Assembly (NCBI RefSeq): GCF_029269825.1
Contig: NZ_JARJHU010000003.1
Location: forward strand, 1-64,000
Origin: Pedobacter sp. JY14-1
GTDB taxonomy: Bacteria > Bacteroidota > Bacteroidia > Sphingobacteriales > Sphingobacteriaceae
Direction: 5' to 3'
DNA: 64,000 bases
Each line of letters opens with the position of its first letter. Within the stretch, counting starts at the first letter, position 1. The position numbers were made by a program, and so were the translations under genes. Positions 25,091 through 32,962 of the stretch are shown here, one piece after another. The notes under the pieces were generated by a model. It saw only the letters and a list, made by a program, of their open reading frames with translations, did not search any database and had not been told where the DNA came from.

Positions 25091-25507
25091 TCAGAAACGG
25101 GGTTGTTGCATGAAATATTGCAGGATGATCGTCGCCGAAATCGTATCGATGCGCTCCTTATTCTGCCGGGCGCTCTTCTTCAGCCCGCTCTGCAGCACTG
25201 CCTCATGGGCAAGCTTAGAGGTAAAGCGCTCATCTATCCAGTACTGGGGAATTTCCGGGTACAGCTTCTTCAGCGCCCGGGCAAATCCCTTCACATGCTG
25301 TGCCGATTCGGAAGGAGAACCGTCCAGCTGCCTGGGGTCGCCAAATACAAAGGCTTCTACCTGTTCCTGCTGCAGGTATTTCTTCAGAAAGTCCTGTATA
25401 TCTTTCGGGTGTACCGTGTCAAGTCCCGTAGCAATGATCTGCATCGGGTCAGTCACAGCCAGACCGATCCTTTTGGTTCCGTAATCAAAGGCAAGTATCC
25501 TGGGCAT
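25091..25507 (-). CDS. ruvX: Putative pre-16S rRNA nuclease / Holliday junction resolvase-like YqgF
   Basis: The 138-residue protein has the RNase H-like fold of YqgF/RuvX: ILAFDYGTKRIGLAVTD with the first catalytic Asp, FVFGDPRQLDGSPSES, and IPQYWIDERFTSKLA with the later acidic residues. In E. coli YqgF trims the 5' end of 16S rRNA; a role in DNA repair has also been proposed. It heads the minus-strand operon with the O-methyltransferase and glucosaminidase, and faces holB across a 275-base gap. Confidence 0.95.
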   Translation of the reverse strand: MPRILAFDYGTKRIGLAVTDPMQIIATGLDTVHPKDIQDFLKKYLQQEQVEAFVFGDPRQLDGSPSESAQHVKGFARALKKLYPEIPQYWIDERFTSKLAHEAVLQSGLKKSARQNKERIDTISATIILQYFMQQPRF

Positions 25508-25542
25508 GTTTTGCTTGCATCGCCTGCTTTAGTGCAGACTTC

Positions 25543-25550
25543 CAAAGATA
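25543..25550 (-). promoter_or_regulatory. -7 element for ruvX
   Basis: On the minus strand this reads TATCTTTG, a perfect TAnnTTTG, about 36 bases before the ruvX start. Confidence 0.6.
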
Positions 25551-25637
25551 GTAAACAGATCGTTAACCCTCCATTCGCTGTCGGTTTTACCATCATCTGG
25601 TTTTCGTCCGTGTTTCCTCTGGGTTCCGACCATGTCA

Positions 25638-25700
25638 AGTCCACGTTTTTACATGTAAAACGTGGACTCAACGTGGACTCAATACGGACTTAACGTGGAC
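25638..25700. repeat. Near-perfect 31-bp palindrome followed by direct repeats of ACGTGGACT
   Basis: In the ruvX-holB gap, the arms AGTCCACGTTTT (25638-25649) and AAAACGTGGACT (25657-25668) form an inverted repeat around TACATGT. The unit ACGTGGACT recurs directly at 25660 and 25671, and in reduced form at 25684 and 25693. The pattern could be a multi-site operator or a small interspersed repeat. It is not a coding sequence and too short for CRISPR. Confidence 0.7.
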
Positions 25701-25782
25701 GCAGTATTAACCAGGAACTACTTGTTGCAGTACTGTCCCCGATGGCAGCAGATATTCCCTAAAAATGATTACTTTGCACCAA

Positions 25783-26931
25783 ATGCAGTTTAAAGAAATC
25801 ATCGGGCAGGAAGCGGTAAAACGACAGTTGGTGCAGACCGTCAGGGAAGGCCGTGTGAGCCATGCCCAGTTGTTCCTTTCCTGCGACGGCAGCGGGGCGC
25901 TTCCGCTGGCCATTGCCTATGCCCAGTATATCAACTGTGAGGATCAGCAGGCTGAAGACAGCTGCGGGCTTTGTGCCTCCTGCCGGAAGTACGAGCGCTA
26001 TATCCATCCTGATCTGCACTTCTCCTATCCCTTTTTCGCCTCTAAGGAAGTAAGGACGGCAGTAGACGTACTCGACGAATGGCGCGGTATGCTGCTGGAA
26101 GATCCCTATTTCGATATAGACGTATGGCGTTCCAGGCTGAGTGCGGAGAACAAGCAGGCCAATATCAATATCGCCGAGTGTCATGACATTATCAAAAAGC
26201 TGAGTTATAAGGCTTTCGAGGCAAACACCAAGGTGCTCATCATGTGGTTGCCCGAATACCTGGACAAGGAAGGAAACGCGTTGCTGAAGATCATCGAGGA
26301 GCCGCCGCAAAATACGCTTTTCCTGCTCGTGGCGCACAACCAGGACCAGATCCTGAACACCTTGCTGTCGCGGACGCAGATCGTGAAGGTGCCCAAGCTG
26401 CCCAATGCCGTTGTAGAAACGTATCTGCTCGAAACACAGGGACTTTCGGAAGCCCAGGCCAGGGAATACAGCTTTCTTGCAGACGGCAACTTAATTGAGG
26501 CCAGGCAATTGGTTCAGGCAACCCAAAATGAGCATGCCGATTATTTTGCAGAATGGCTGCGGATGGGCTACGGCAACCGGGTATCGGACATGACCGGCTT
26601 TACGGAGCAGATCGCAGGCTGGGGGCGGGAAAATCAGAAGAATTTCCTGAAGTATGGCATCAGCTTCCTGAGGGAATGCGCGCTGCTGATCAGCGGGGCA
26701 GAGCAACTGGTCCGGCTGCCCGCATTCGCACTGGATACGGCACGCAGGCTGTCGGCGCACGTGCTGACCCTGCAGATGACGGAAGCGCTCATCGCAGAGC
26801 TGGAAAAGGCGCATTACCACGTAGAACGGAACGCCAATCCGAAAATTCTGTTTTTAGATGTATCTTTACATCTGGTAAAAATCATCAAGTTTAAAACGTT
26901 CCCGCAAGGGACTCAATATATATACAATTAA
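25783..26931 (+). CDS. holB: DNA polymerase III subunit delta'
   Basis: The subunit is part of the clamp loader that opens the sliding clamp. The 382 residues have the clamp-loader AAA+ fold with FKEIIGQEAVKRQLVQTV at the start, a zinc-finger region (NCEDQQAEDSCGLCASC, HPDLHF) and GNALLKIIEEPPQNTLFLLVA, LLSRTQIVKV. The P-loop is degenerate (CDGSGALPLA rather than GxxGxGKT), as expected for a delta' that does not hydrolyse ATP. I chose ATG 25783 over 25765 because a -7-like TTACTTTG (25769-25776) lies between them. ricT follows immediately. Confidence 0.92.
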   Translation: MQFKEIIGQEAVKRQLVQTVREGRVSHAQLFLSCDGSGALPLAIAYAQYINCEDQQAEDSCGLCASCRKYERYIHPDLHFSYPFFASKEVRTAVDVLDEWRGMLLEDPYFDIDVWRSRLSAENKQANINIAECHDIIKKLSYKAFEANTKVLIMWLPEYLDKEGNALLKIIEEPPQNTLFLLVAHNQDQILNTLLSRTQIVKVPKLPNAVVETYLLETQGLSEAQAREYSFLADGNLIEARQLVQATQNEHADYFAEWLRMGYGNRVSDMTGFTEQIAGWGRENQKNFLKYGISFLRECALLISGAEQLVRLPAFALDTARRLSAHVLTLQMTEALIAELEKAHYHVERNANPKILFLDVSLHLVKIIKFKTFPQGTQYIYN

Positions 26932-26932
26932 T

Positions 26933-28387
26933 ATGGGATGTGGAAGTTGTTCTACAGGAGGGGGTTGCGCCCCCGCAGGCTGCAAAAGTAACGGTTCGTG
27001 CGCGACCAACGGCTGCGGAAAAATGGATGTTTACGACTGGCTGTCCAACCTGGACATGCCGGCAAATTATAAGCCCTTTCAGATCGTTGAGGTTAAATTT
27101 AAAGGGGCAAGGAAGGAATTCTTTGTCAACCAGGACAATATTTACCTGGAGATCGGGGAACTGGTGGCTGTGGAAGGCGCTACCGGTGGTTACGACATCG
27201 GCCACGTATCGCTGACGGGTGAACTGGTGCGCATACAGATGAAGCGCCGGAAGACGCCGGTCGGCCAGGTGACCCGGAAGGTGTACCGCAAAGCCAGCGA
27301 GGCAGATGTGGAGAAATGGAAGATCGCCAAGGGCCTGGAATGGGAAACCATGCACAAGGCCCGTACGCTGGCGCTCGACCTGCGGCTGTCCATGAAGATC
27401 AGTGATGTAGATTACCAGGGCGATAAGACCAAGGCGACTTTTTTTTATACGGCGGAGGGCCGTGTTGATTTCAGGGAACTGATCAAACGGATGGCAGAAG
27501 CCTTCCGGGTAAGGATCGAGATGCGGCAGATCGGTATGCGCCAGGAGGCGGGCCGTTTGGGCGGTATTGGTTCCTGCGGAAGGGAATTGTGCTGTTCTAC
27601 CTGGCTGACCAACTTTAAGACGGTATCGACGGCGGCGGCACGTTATCAGAACCTGTCGCTGAACACGCTGAAACTGGCGGGCCAGTGCGGCAAACTGAAA
27701 TGCTGTCTGAACTACGAGCTGGATACCTATCTGGATGCGCTGAAGGATATCCCCGACCGGGTGGAAAGCCTGCATACAGAGATCGGGGTGGCCAGGCACC
27801 AGAAAACGGACATCTTTAAAAAAGTGATGTGGTTCAGCTACCCCAACACGGAAGACTGGATCCCGCTGAAGGTAGACCGGGTGAAGGAGATCATGGCCAT
27901 GAACAAGCGGGGACAAAAACCGGTGAACCTGAAGGAAGAAGCAGTGGCGCTCAAGCCTGCTGCGCCTGTAGAGAAAGTACATGATTATGAAAACGTGGTG
28001 GGCCAGGACAGCCTGACGCGCCTGGACGATAAAAACCGGAAGAGCCGTAATAAGAAAAAAGGCAAGGACCGGGACCGCGAGCGGGCCAAGCCGGAAGGCG
28101 GGCCAGGTAAACCGCAGGGCCAGGCAAAGCGGGGCGGCAACCAGGCCGGCAACCAGAAACCGGGAACGGGCCGTGGAAACCAGGTGAACGGACAGGCGGA
28201 CCCTGCAGTGGAAGCATTGGCTCCGCAGGGCGGAGTGGTTCAGGCTGAGGGCCAGGTACCGGGAGCCTCAGGCAGCCGTAACCGCAATAAGAACCGCAGG
28301 AAAAAGAACAGGGACGGTGCGGAGCGTGGACCCAGGGAAGGAGAAGGTAACCGTGGGGGCAACAACCAGGGGCCAAAGGATGAATAA
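26933..28387 (+). CDS. ricT: RicT/YaaT-like PSP1 domain protein
   Basis: The 484-residue protein starts with a cysteine-rich stretch (GCGSCSTGGGCAPAGC and two more Cys) and continues with the PSP1 domain: QIVEVKFKGARKEFFVN, FFYTAEGRVDFRELIKRM, IEMRQIGMRQEAGRLGGIG, CGRELCCSTWL and AGQCGKLKCCLNYEL. In Bacillus, RicT with RicA and RicF forms an Fe-S complex that aids RNase Y; whether that applies here is unknown. The last 120 residues are a basic Arg/Lys/Asn/Gly-rich tail, likely disordered and RNA-binding. It starts one base after holB and overlaps gldH. Confidence 0.88.
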   Translation: MGCGSCSTGGGCAPAGCKSNGSCATNGCGKMDVYDWLSNLDMPANYKPFQIVEVKFKGARKEFFVNQDNIYLEIGELVAVEGATGGYDIGHVSLTGELVRIQMKRRKTPVGQVTRKVYRKASEADVEKWKIAKGLEWETMHKARTLALDLRLSMKISDVDYQGDKTKATFFYTAEGRVDFRELIKRMAEAFRVRIEMRQIGMRQEAGRLGGIGSCGRELCCSTWLTNFKTVSTAAARYQNLSLNTLKLAGQCGKLKCCLNYELDTYLDALKDIPDRVESLHTEIGVARHQKTDIFKKVMWFSYPNTEDWIPLKVDRVKEIMAMNKRGQKPVNLKEEAVALKPAAPVEKVHDYENVVGQDSLTRLDDKNRKSRNKKKGKDRDRERAKPEGGPGKPQGQAKRGGNQAGNQKPGTGRGNQVNGQADPAVEALAPQGGVVQAEGQVPGASGSRNRNKNRRKKNRDGAERGPREGEGNRGGNNQGPKDE

Positions 28388-28856
28388 CTTGAAGATGTTT
28401 GCCGTTATGGCCCTGGTATTGCTCCTGCAGGCTTGTGATACCGGAGTCCTGACCGACAGCAATATTTCCATGCCTTCGCGCAACTGGAACTATGCCAACA
28501 AGGTACATACGGTAGTAGAGGTCAGGGATGCGGCGAAGCCGGTAAACATCTATTTTAAACTGAGGCACACCAGCGATTACCGGTACAGTAATATTTTCGT
28601 ATTACTGCACATCAGCGGCGGGGGGTTAAAGAAACAGAGCCGCAGGTATGAGCTCAGGCTTGCGCAGCCTGACGGCCAATGGCTCGGGGCAGGTTCAGGT
28701 AATCTGTTTACTTCGGTAGTTCCTTTACTGACCAGCTATAAATTTCCCGCCCCCGGCAAATACCTGCTGGAGGTGGAGCAGAATATGCGCGATAATCCGC
28801 TGCGGGAGATCAGCGACGTGGGCCTCAGGGCCTCGCTGGCGGGAACAGATCGGTAA
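28380..28856 (+). CDS. gldH: Gliding motility lipoprotein GldH
   Basis: The 158-residue protein begins with a lipoprotein signal ending LLLQAC. The mature sequence follows the GldH pattern: NWNYANKVHTVVEVRDA, LRHTSDYRYSNIFVLLHI, YELRLAQPDGQWLGAGSGN, FPAPGKYLLEVEQNMRDNPLREISDVGLRA. In Flavobacterium johnsoniae GldH is needed for gliding. Related genes are also found in non-gliding Bacteroidota. I chose the ATG at 28380, which overlaps the ricT stop; a longer frame from 28317 lacks a signal at its start. It is convergent with murF, three bases apart. Confidence 0.93.
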   Translation: MNNLKMFAVMALVLLLQACDTGVLTDSNISMPSRNWNYANKVHTVVEVRDAAKPVNIYFKLRHTSDYRYSNIFVLLHISGGGLKKQSRRYELRLAQPDGQWLGAGSGNLFTSVVPLLTSYKFPAPGKYLLEVEQNMRDNPLREISDVGLRASLAGTDR

Positions 28857-28859
28857 ATA

Positions 28860-30224
28860 CTAAAGCAAGGGAAGCAATTTTTCAAGGGCCATTCCTCTTG
28901 AACCTTTGAGCAGGATAAGGTGGCTTTTCAATGGATTGGCCGATAAGTAGTTTCCGGCTTCTTCCGGATTTTCAAAAAACAGGATTTTCTTACCTGCGGG
29001 TGCCGCGAAGCCGGGTTTGTCCTGCTGCGCAAAAAAGTGCCTGCCGATCAGCACCAGGAGATCGACACCTGAGGCAACCGCCTCCCTGGCAATACGCTCA
29101 TGTTGCACCGGGGCCTCTTCTCCCAGTTCAAACATATCACCGATGATGACCGCCTTCCGGTCAGCCTTCTGGCTGTTCATATTGCTCAGTGCGGCAGACA
29201 TGCTGCTGGGATTGGCATTATAGAAATCGCAGATAACGGTGTTGTTTGCCGTTTGGGTCAGCTGTGAACGGTTGTTCTGCGGCTGATAGCCTGAAAGCCC
29301 CGTGCTGATCTGACCGGGACTCAGGCCGAAGATCTGGCCGATGGTAATGGCAGCAAGGATATTTTCAAAGTTATAAGCTCCGGTGAGGTTCAGTTGTACG
29401 GTATGTTTCGGGGTATCGGAATTGGCTGTACCCGTTTCAGGGCCGGTTCCTGTATGCCAGCTGATCCTGATGAAGGGATCTGCATCCAGCAGTTCGCCGC
29501 AAATGGTGTCGGCCGGTCCGGTACCATAATAAATGACCTTGCTGAGCCCCGCCCCGGCGGCCATTTCAAGCAGGTGCGGATTGTCGTGGTGAATGAGGGC
29601 AGTACCCTGGTGTTGTTCCAGGTGCGCATAGAGCTCGCCCTTGCCTTTCTTTACGCCTTCGAAACCCCCGAAGCCCTCCAGGTGGGCCAGGCCTACATTG
29701 GTGATCAGGCCATAATCGGGCATACATAGGTTGCTGAGGAATGCAATTTCCCCCTGGTGATTGGCCCCCATTTCGATGACAGCGATCTCTGTTCCCGGTG
29801 GAATCGACAGGATGGATAACGGGACCCCGATGTGGTTGTTCAGGTTGCCCCTGGTCGCAAAGGTCTGGTATTTTTCGGTAAGCACCGCCTTGATGAGCTC
29901 CTTGGTCGTGGTCTTGCCGTTCGTGCCGGTAAGCCCGATGAAAGGAATATTGAGCTGCGTGCGGTGATGACGGGCGAGGTCCTGAAGCGCAGTCAGCACA
30001 TCGGGCACCAGGATGCAGCGCTGGTCCAGATGGTAATCCGGGTTGTCGATGACCACACAGGCTGCACCGGCTTCAAGGGCCTGTGCCGTAAAGGCATTGG
30101 CATCGAAACGCTCGCCTTTGAGCGCAAAGAAAATGCTGCCGGGCTGGATATTGCGGGTGTCGGTCGATACCTGGGGGTGCCGGAGGTAATGCTGATAGAG
30201 TGTTTCAATAGTGCTGTTGCGCAT
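28860..30224 (-). CDS. murF: UDP-N-acetylmuramoyl-tripeptide--D-alanyl-D-alanine ligase
   Basis: MurF adds D-Ala-D-Ala to the UDP-MurNAc-tripeptide, completing the peptidoglycan precursor. With the ATG at 30224 it has 454 residues, the usual length. Domain 1 shows VSTDTRNIQPGSIFFALKG; the ATP site is GLTGTNGKTTTKEL (99-106 for the core); IEMGANHQGEIAFL and TNVGLAHLEGFG follow; the C-terminal domain has VICDFYNANPSSM and IIGDMFELGEE. An 80-codon extension of the frame upstream of 30224 does not look coding and overlaps the divergent gene region. Confidence 0.96.
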   Translation of the reverse strand: MRNSTIETLYQHYLRHPQVSTDTRNIQPGSIFFALKGERFDANAFTAQALEAGAACVVIDNPDYHLDQRCILVPDVLTALQDLARHHRTQLNIPFIGLTGTNGKTTTKELIKAVLTEKYQTFATRGNLNNHIGVPLSILSIPPGTEIAVIEMGANHQGEIAFLSNLCMPDYGLITNVGLAHLEGFGGFEGVKKGKGELYAHLEQHQGTALIHHDNPHLLEMAAGAGLSKVIYYGTGPADTICGELLDADPFIRISWHTGTGPETGTANSDTPKHTVQLNLTGAYNFENILAAITIGQIFGLSPGQISTGLSGYQPQNNRSQLTQTANNTVICDFYNANPSSMSAALSNMNSQKADRKAVIIGDMFELGEEAPVQHERIAREAVASGVDLLVLIGRHFFAQQDKPGFAAPAGKKILFFENPEEAGNYLSANPLKSHLILLKGSRGMALEKLLPLL

Positions 30225-30259
30225 AGGTCTCGGTGTTTTTCTGGCCGTCTTAAGGATAA

Positions 30260-30267
30260 CAAATATA
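30260..30267 (-). promoter_or_regulatory. -7 element for murF
   Basis: On the minus strand this reads TATATTTG, a perfect TAnnTTTG, about 36 bases before the murF ATG. It supports the start at 30224 rather than the longer frame. Confidence 0.6.
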
Positions 30268-30296
30268 TCATGCCGGATTCGTATATTACACTTGAT

Positions 30297-32795
30297 ATGA
30301 AGAAAATGCTGTTTTTGCTGGTGATGGGGCTTGGCCTTGGCTTGCCGGGACTGGAAGCGCAGGTCGTGCCTCCGGGACAGCAGCTGAAATCTCCCGGAGC
30401 TTATCTCGGCTATGCACTGGGCAGCAGGTTCAGTACCTATGAACAGGTTTCGGGTTATTTTCATTATGTCGCTGCACTGGAACAGCAGGTAAAGCTGATC
30501 AGTTATGGCAAGACGAACGAGGGCCGGGAACTGTTCGTAACGGTGGTTTCTGCGAAAGGCAATATGGAACGGCTGGAAGAGATCAGGAAGTACAACCTGG
30601 AACTGAGCCAGGCGAAAAAGCCGGCGGTACGGCCGCAGCCCGTGATCTTATGGCTGAGCTACAATATACACGGCAATGAGGCCAGCTCGTCCGAAACGGC
30701 AATGCGGATGCTCTACACACTGACCGGTGGCCGCACGCCGGAAGTGGAAAAGTGGCTGGAAAATACCGTAGTGGTCATAGATCCCTGCCTGAACCCGGAC
30801 GGCAGGGAGCGTTATGTACAGTATTTCAATTCGGTGAGCGACCAGGTACCGAATGCAGACCCGATGGCGCGGGAGCATTTTGAGCCCTGGCCGGGCGGCC
30901 GGACGAACCATTATTACTTTGACCTGAACCGCGACTGGGCCTGGCAGACACAGCTCGAAACCCGGCAGCGGCTGAAGCTGTACCGGGACTGGATGCCGGA
31001 AGTACATGTAGACTTCCATGAACAGAACTATAACGAGCCTTATTATTTTGCCCCGGCTGCAGAACCGATCCACGTAGACATTACCCCCTGGCAGAGAGAA
31101 TTCCAGGCGATCGCCGGGCGGAACAATGCGAAGTATTTCGATCAGCAGGGCTGGGCTTATTTTACGAAGGAAAGGTTTGATCTGTTGTATCCTTCTTATG
31201 GAGATACTTATCCATTGTACAATGGGGCCATCGGGATGACCTATGAGCAGGGCGGGATCGGTGCCGGCCTTGCGGTGGTCATGCTGAACGGGGATACGCT
31301 GAAGCTGAAGGACAGGATCGAACATCATTTTACGACCGGAATGGCTACACTGGAGGCTGTAAGCACACATGCGCAGCGCCTGGTGGAGGAGTTCAGGCTG
31401 TATTTTGAGCGTTCCGTATCCTCACCGCCAGGGACATACCGCACTTATGTCGTCAAGGATACGGACCGGGAAAAACTGGAGCGGCTGACGGAACTGCTGG
31501 ACAGGAACGGTATTGTATATGCTTATGGCGGGGCCCGTAACCTGCGTGGATTCAGCTATAAAAGCAAACGGATGGAAAGCCTGACCCTGGAGCGGAACGA
31601 TCTGGTCATCAGCCTGCATCAGCCTGCGGCAGTTCTGGCGAACGTGTTGTTCGAGCCTCAGACGATGGTGAGTGATCCGAATACTTATGACATCACCGCA
31701 TGGTCCTTGCCTTACGCCTTTGGTCTGAAGGCATATGCGGTAAAGGAGTCCCTGAAGGGCAGCTTTTCCGGTCCTGAGGTTTTACCGGCTGCGGACCTGT
31801 CGGCGAATAAGCCTTATGCCTGGGTCATTGGCTGGAACGGATTGAAGGCGGCACGGGCCTTGCTGGCCCTCCACGCGGCAGACATCCGGGTGCGTACGTC
31901 CGGTGAGGCCTTTACTGCCGGGGGAAGGTCTTTTTCTCCCGGAACCTTGCTGATTTACCGTGCAGAGAATGAACGCATAAAAGGACTTGCAGATAAAGTG
32001 CGGGGAATTGCCGGGACATCTGGTGCCGATTGTATGACGCTGTCCGGAGGGGCTGTGGAAAAAGGGAAGGACCTGGGTTCTTCTGCATATACATTGACCA
32101 GGCCGGTGCGTATTGGCGTAGTTTCCGGCCCCGGAGTGTCTGCCCAGGCTGCTGGAGAGGTCTGGCATTTCTTTGAGCAGGAGCTCGGGCAACAGGTAAG
32201 CATGCTGAACCTGCGCGAACTGGACGGGCTGGATAGCCATAAGACCAATGTTCTGGTGGTGCCGGACGGCGATTATGCCGACGACCTGCCGGCGCGGCTG
32301 GAGTCCTGGGTAAACCGGGGTGGAAAGCTGATCTTGCTGGAAAATGCAGTGGCGGCATTTTCTGAGAAAAAGCCCTACGGGATCAGGATTAAGGATCTGC
32401 CAAAGCCCGGACCGGTGTTGCAGGCACCTCTGAAGTATGGGGTGCCCGGGGGCGAAGACCTTGCGAACGCGATCCCGGGGGCGATCTTCCGGATAAACCT
32501 GGATAAGGGCCATCCCCTGAGTTCGGGCCTGGGAGATGATTACTATGCGCTGAAAACGGACGATAAAATCTACGATCCCTTACCTAAAGAAGGAAATGTG
32601 GGTTTACTGAACAAAGACAGCTATGTGGCCGGCATTGCAGGCAAAGCTGTGGTGGCACGCCTGAACAACGGCATGTTGCTCGGGGAGCAGCGGATGGGCC
32701 GGGGCAGTGTGGTATACCTTGGGACGGATGTACTGTTCAGGGCCTTCTGGGAAAACGGAAAGCGGCTGTTTCTGAATGCTGTGTTTTTACGCTGA
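30297..32795 (+). CDS. Secreted M14 family zinc carboxypeptidase
   Basis: The 832-residue protein has a signal peptide (KKMLFLLVMGLGLGLPGLEAQ). The M14 catalytic domain occupies about residues 40-370, with the zinc ligands His125 and Glu128 in NIHGNEASSSET, the substrate-binding DPCLNPDGRERYV, DLNRDWAW, and the third zinc ligand in VHVDFHEQN. The C-terminal half (about 450-830) looks like a DJ-1/glutamine-amidotransferase-like fold (RIGVVSGPGV, LVVPDGDYADDL, GGKLILLENAVAAF). It should act in the periplasm or outside the cell on peptides; the specificity is unknown. I chose ATG 30297 because it starts the signal peptide. Confidence 0.9.
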   Translation: MKKMLFLLVMGLGLGLPGLEAQVVPPGQQLKSPGAYLGYALGSRFSTYEQVSGYFHYVAALEQQVKLISYGKTNEGRELFVTVVSAKGNMERLEEIRKYNLELSQAKKPAVRPQPVILWLSYNIHGNEASSSETAMRMLYTLTGGRTPEVEKWLENTVVVIDPCLNPDGRERYVQYFNSVSDQVPNADPMAREHFEPWPGGRTNHYYFDLNRDWAWQTQLETRQRLKLYRDWMPEVHVDFHEQNYNEPYYFAPAAEPIHVDITPWQREFQAIAGRNNAKYFDQQGWAYFTKERFDLLYPSYGDTYPLYNGAIGMTYEQGGIGAGLAVVMLNGDTLKLKDRIEHHFTTGMATLEAVSTHAQRLVEEFRLYFERSVSSPPGTYRTYVVKDTDREKLERLTELLDRNGIVYAYGGARNLRGFSYKSKRMESLTLERNDLVISLHQPAAVLANVLFEPQTMVSDPNTYDITAWSLPYAFGLKAYAVKESLKGSFSGPEVLPAADLSANKPYAWVIGWNGLKAARALLALHAADIRVRTSGEAFTAGGRSFSPGTLLIYRAENERIKGLADKVRGIAGTSGADCMTLSGGAVEKGKDLGSSAYTLTRPVRIGVVSGPGVSAQAAGEVWHFFEQELGQQVSMLNLRELDGLDSHKTNVLVVPDGDYADDLPARLESWVNRGGKLILLENAVAAFSEKKPYGIRIKDLPKPGPVLQAPLKYGVPGGEDLANAIPGAIFRINLDKGHPLSSGLGDDYYALKTDDKIYDPLPKEGNVGLLNKDSYVAGIAGKAVVARLNNGMLLGEQRMGRGSVVYLGTDVLFRAFWENGKRLFLNAVFLR

Positions 32796-32962
32796 CCTGC
32801 AGACAATTGCCTGTCGCTTTACGATAAGAATAGCGGGGCAGGGAGCTCCGTTCAACTTGGTGATGCCGCGACATTTTTTTCTATAAATATTAGGGAAGTT
32901 TGACTGTCTTGTTCCTGGCGTCTGTCAGGGCAGGACAGCTTTCAAACTAAAACCTATTATTT

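Noticed and set aside
25638..25700. CRISPR array
   Set aside because: The repeat unit is only about nine bases, spacers are two to four bases and no cas genes are present.
26891..27982. 363-codon minus-strand frame opposite ricT
   Set aside because: It is the antisense of a well-supported gene and its sequence is rich in His/Gln/Arg without domain patterns.
29832..30296. Upstream extension of the M14 peptidase frame inside murF
   Set aside because: The frame is open but runs opposite to murF coding sequence; the signal peptide begins at 30297, so that is the start.
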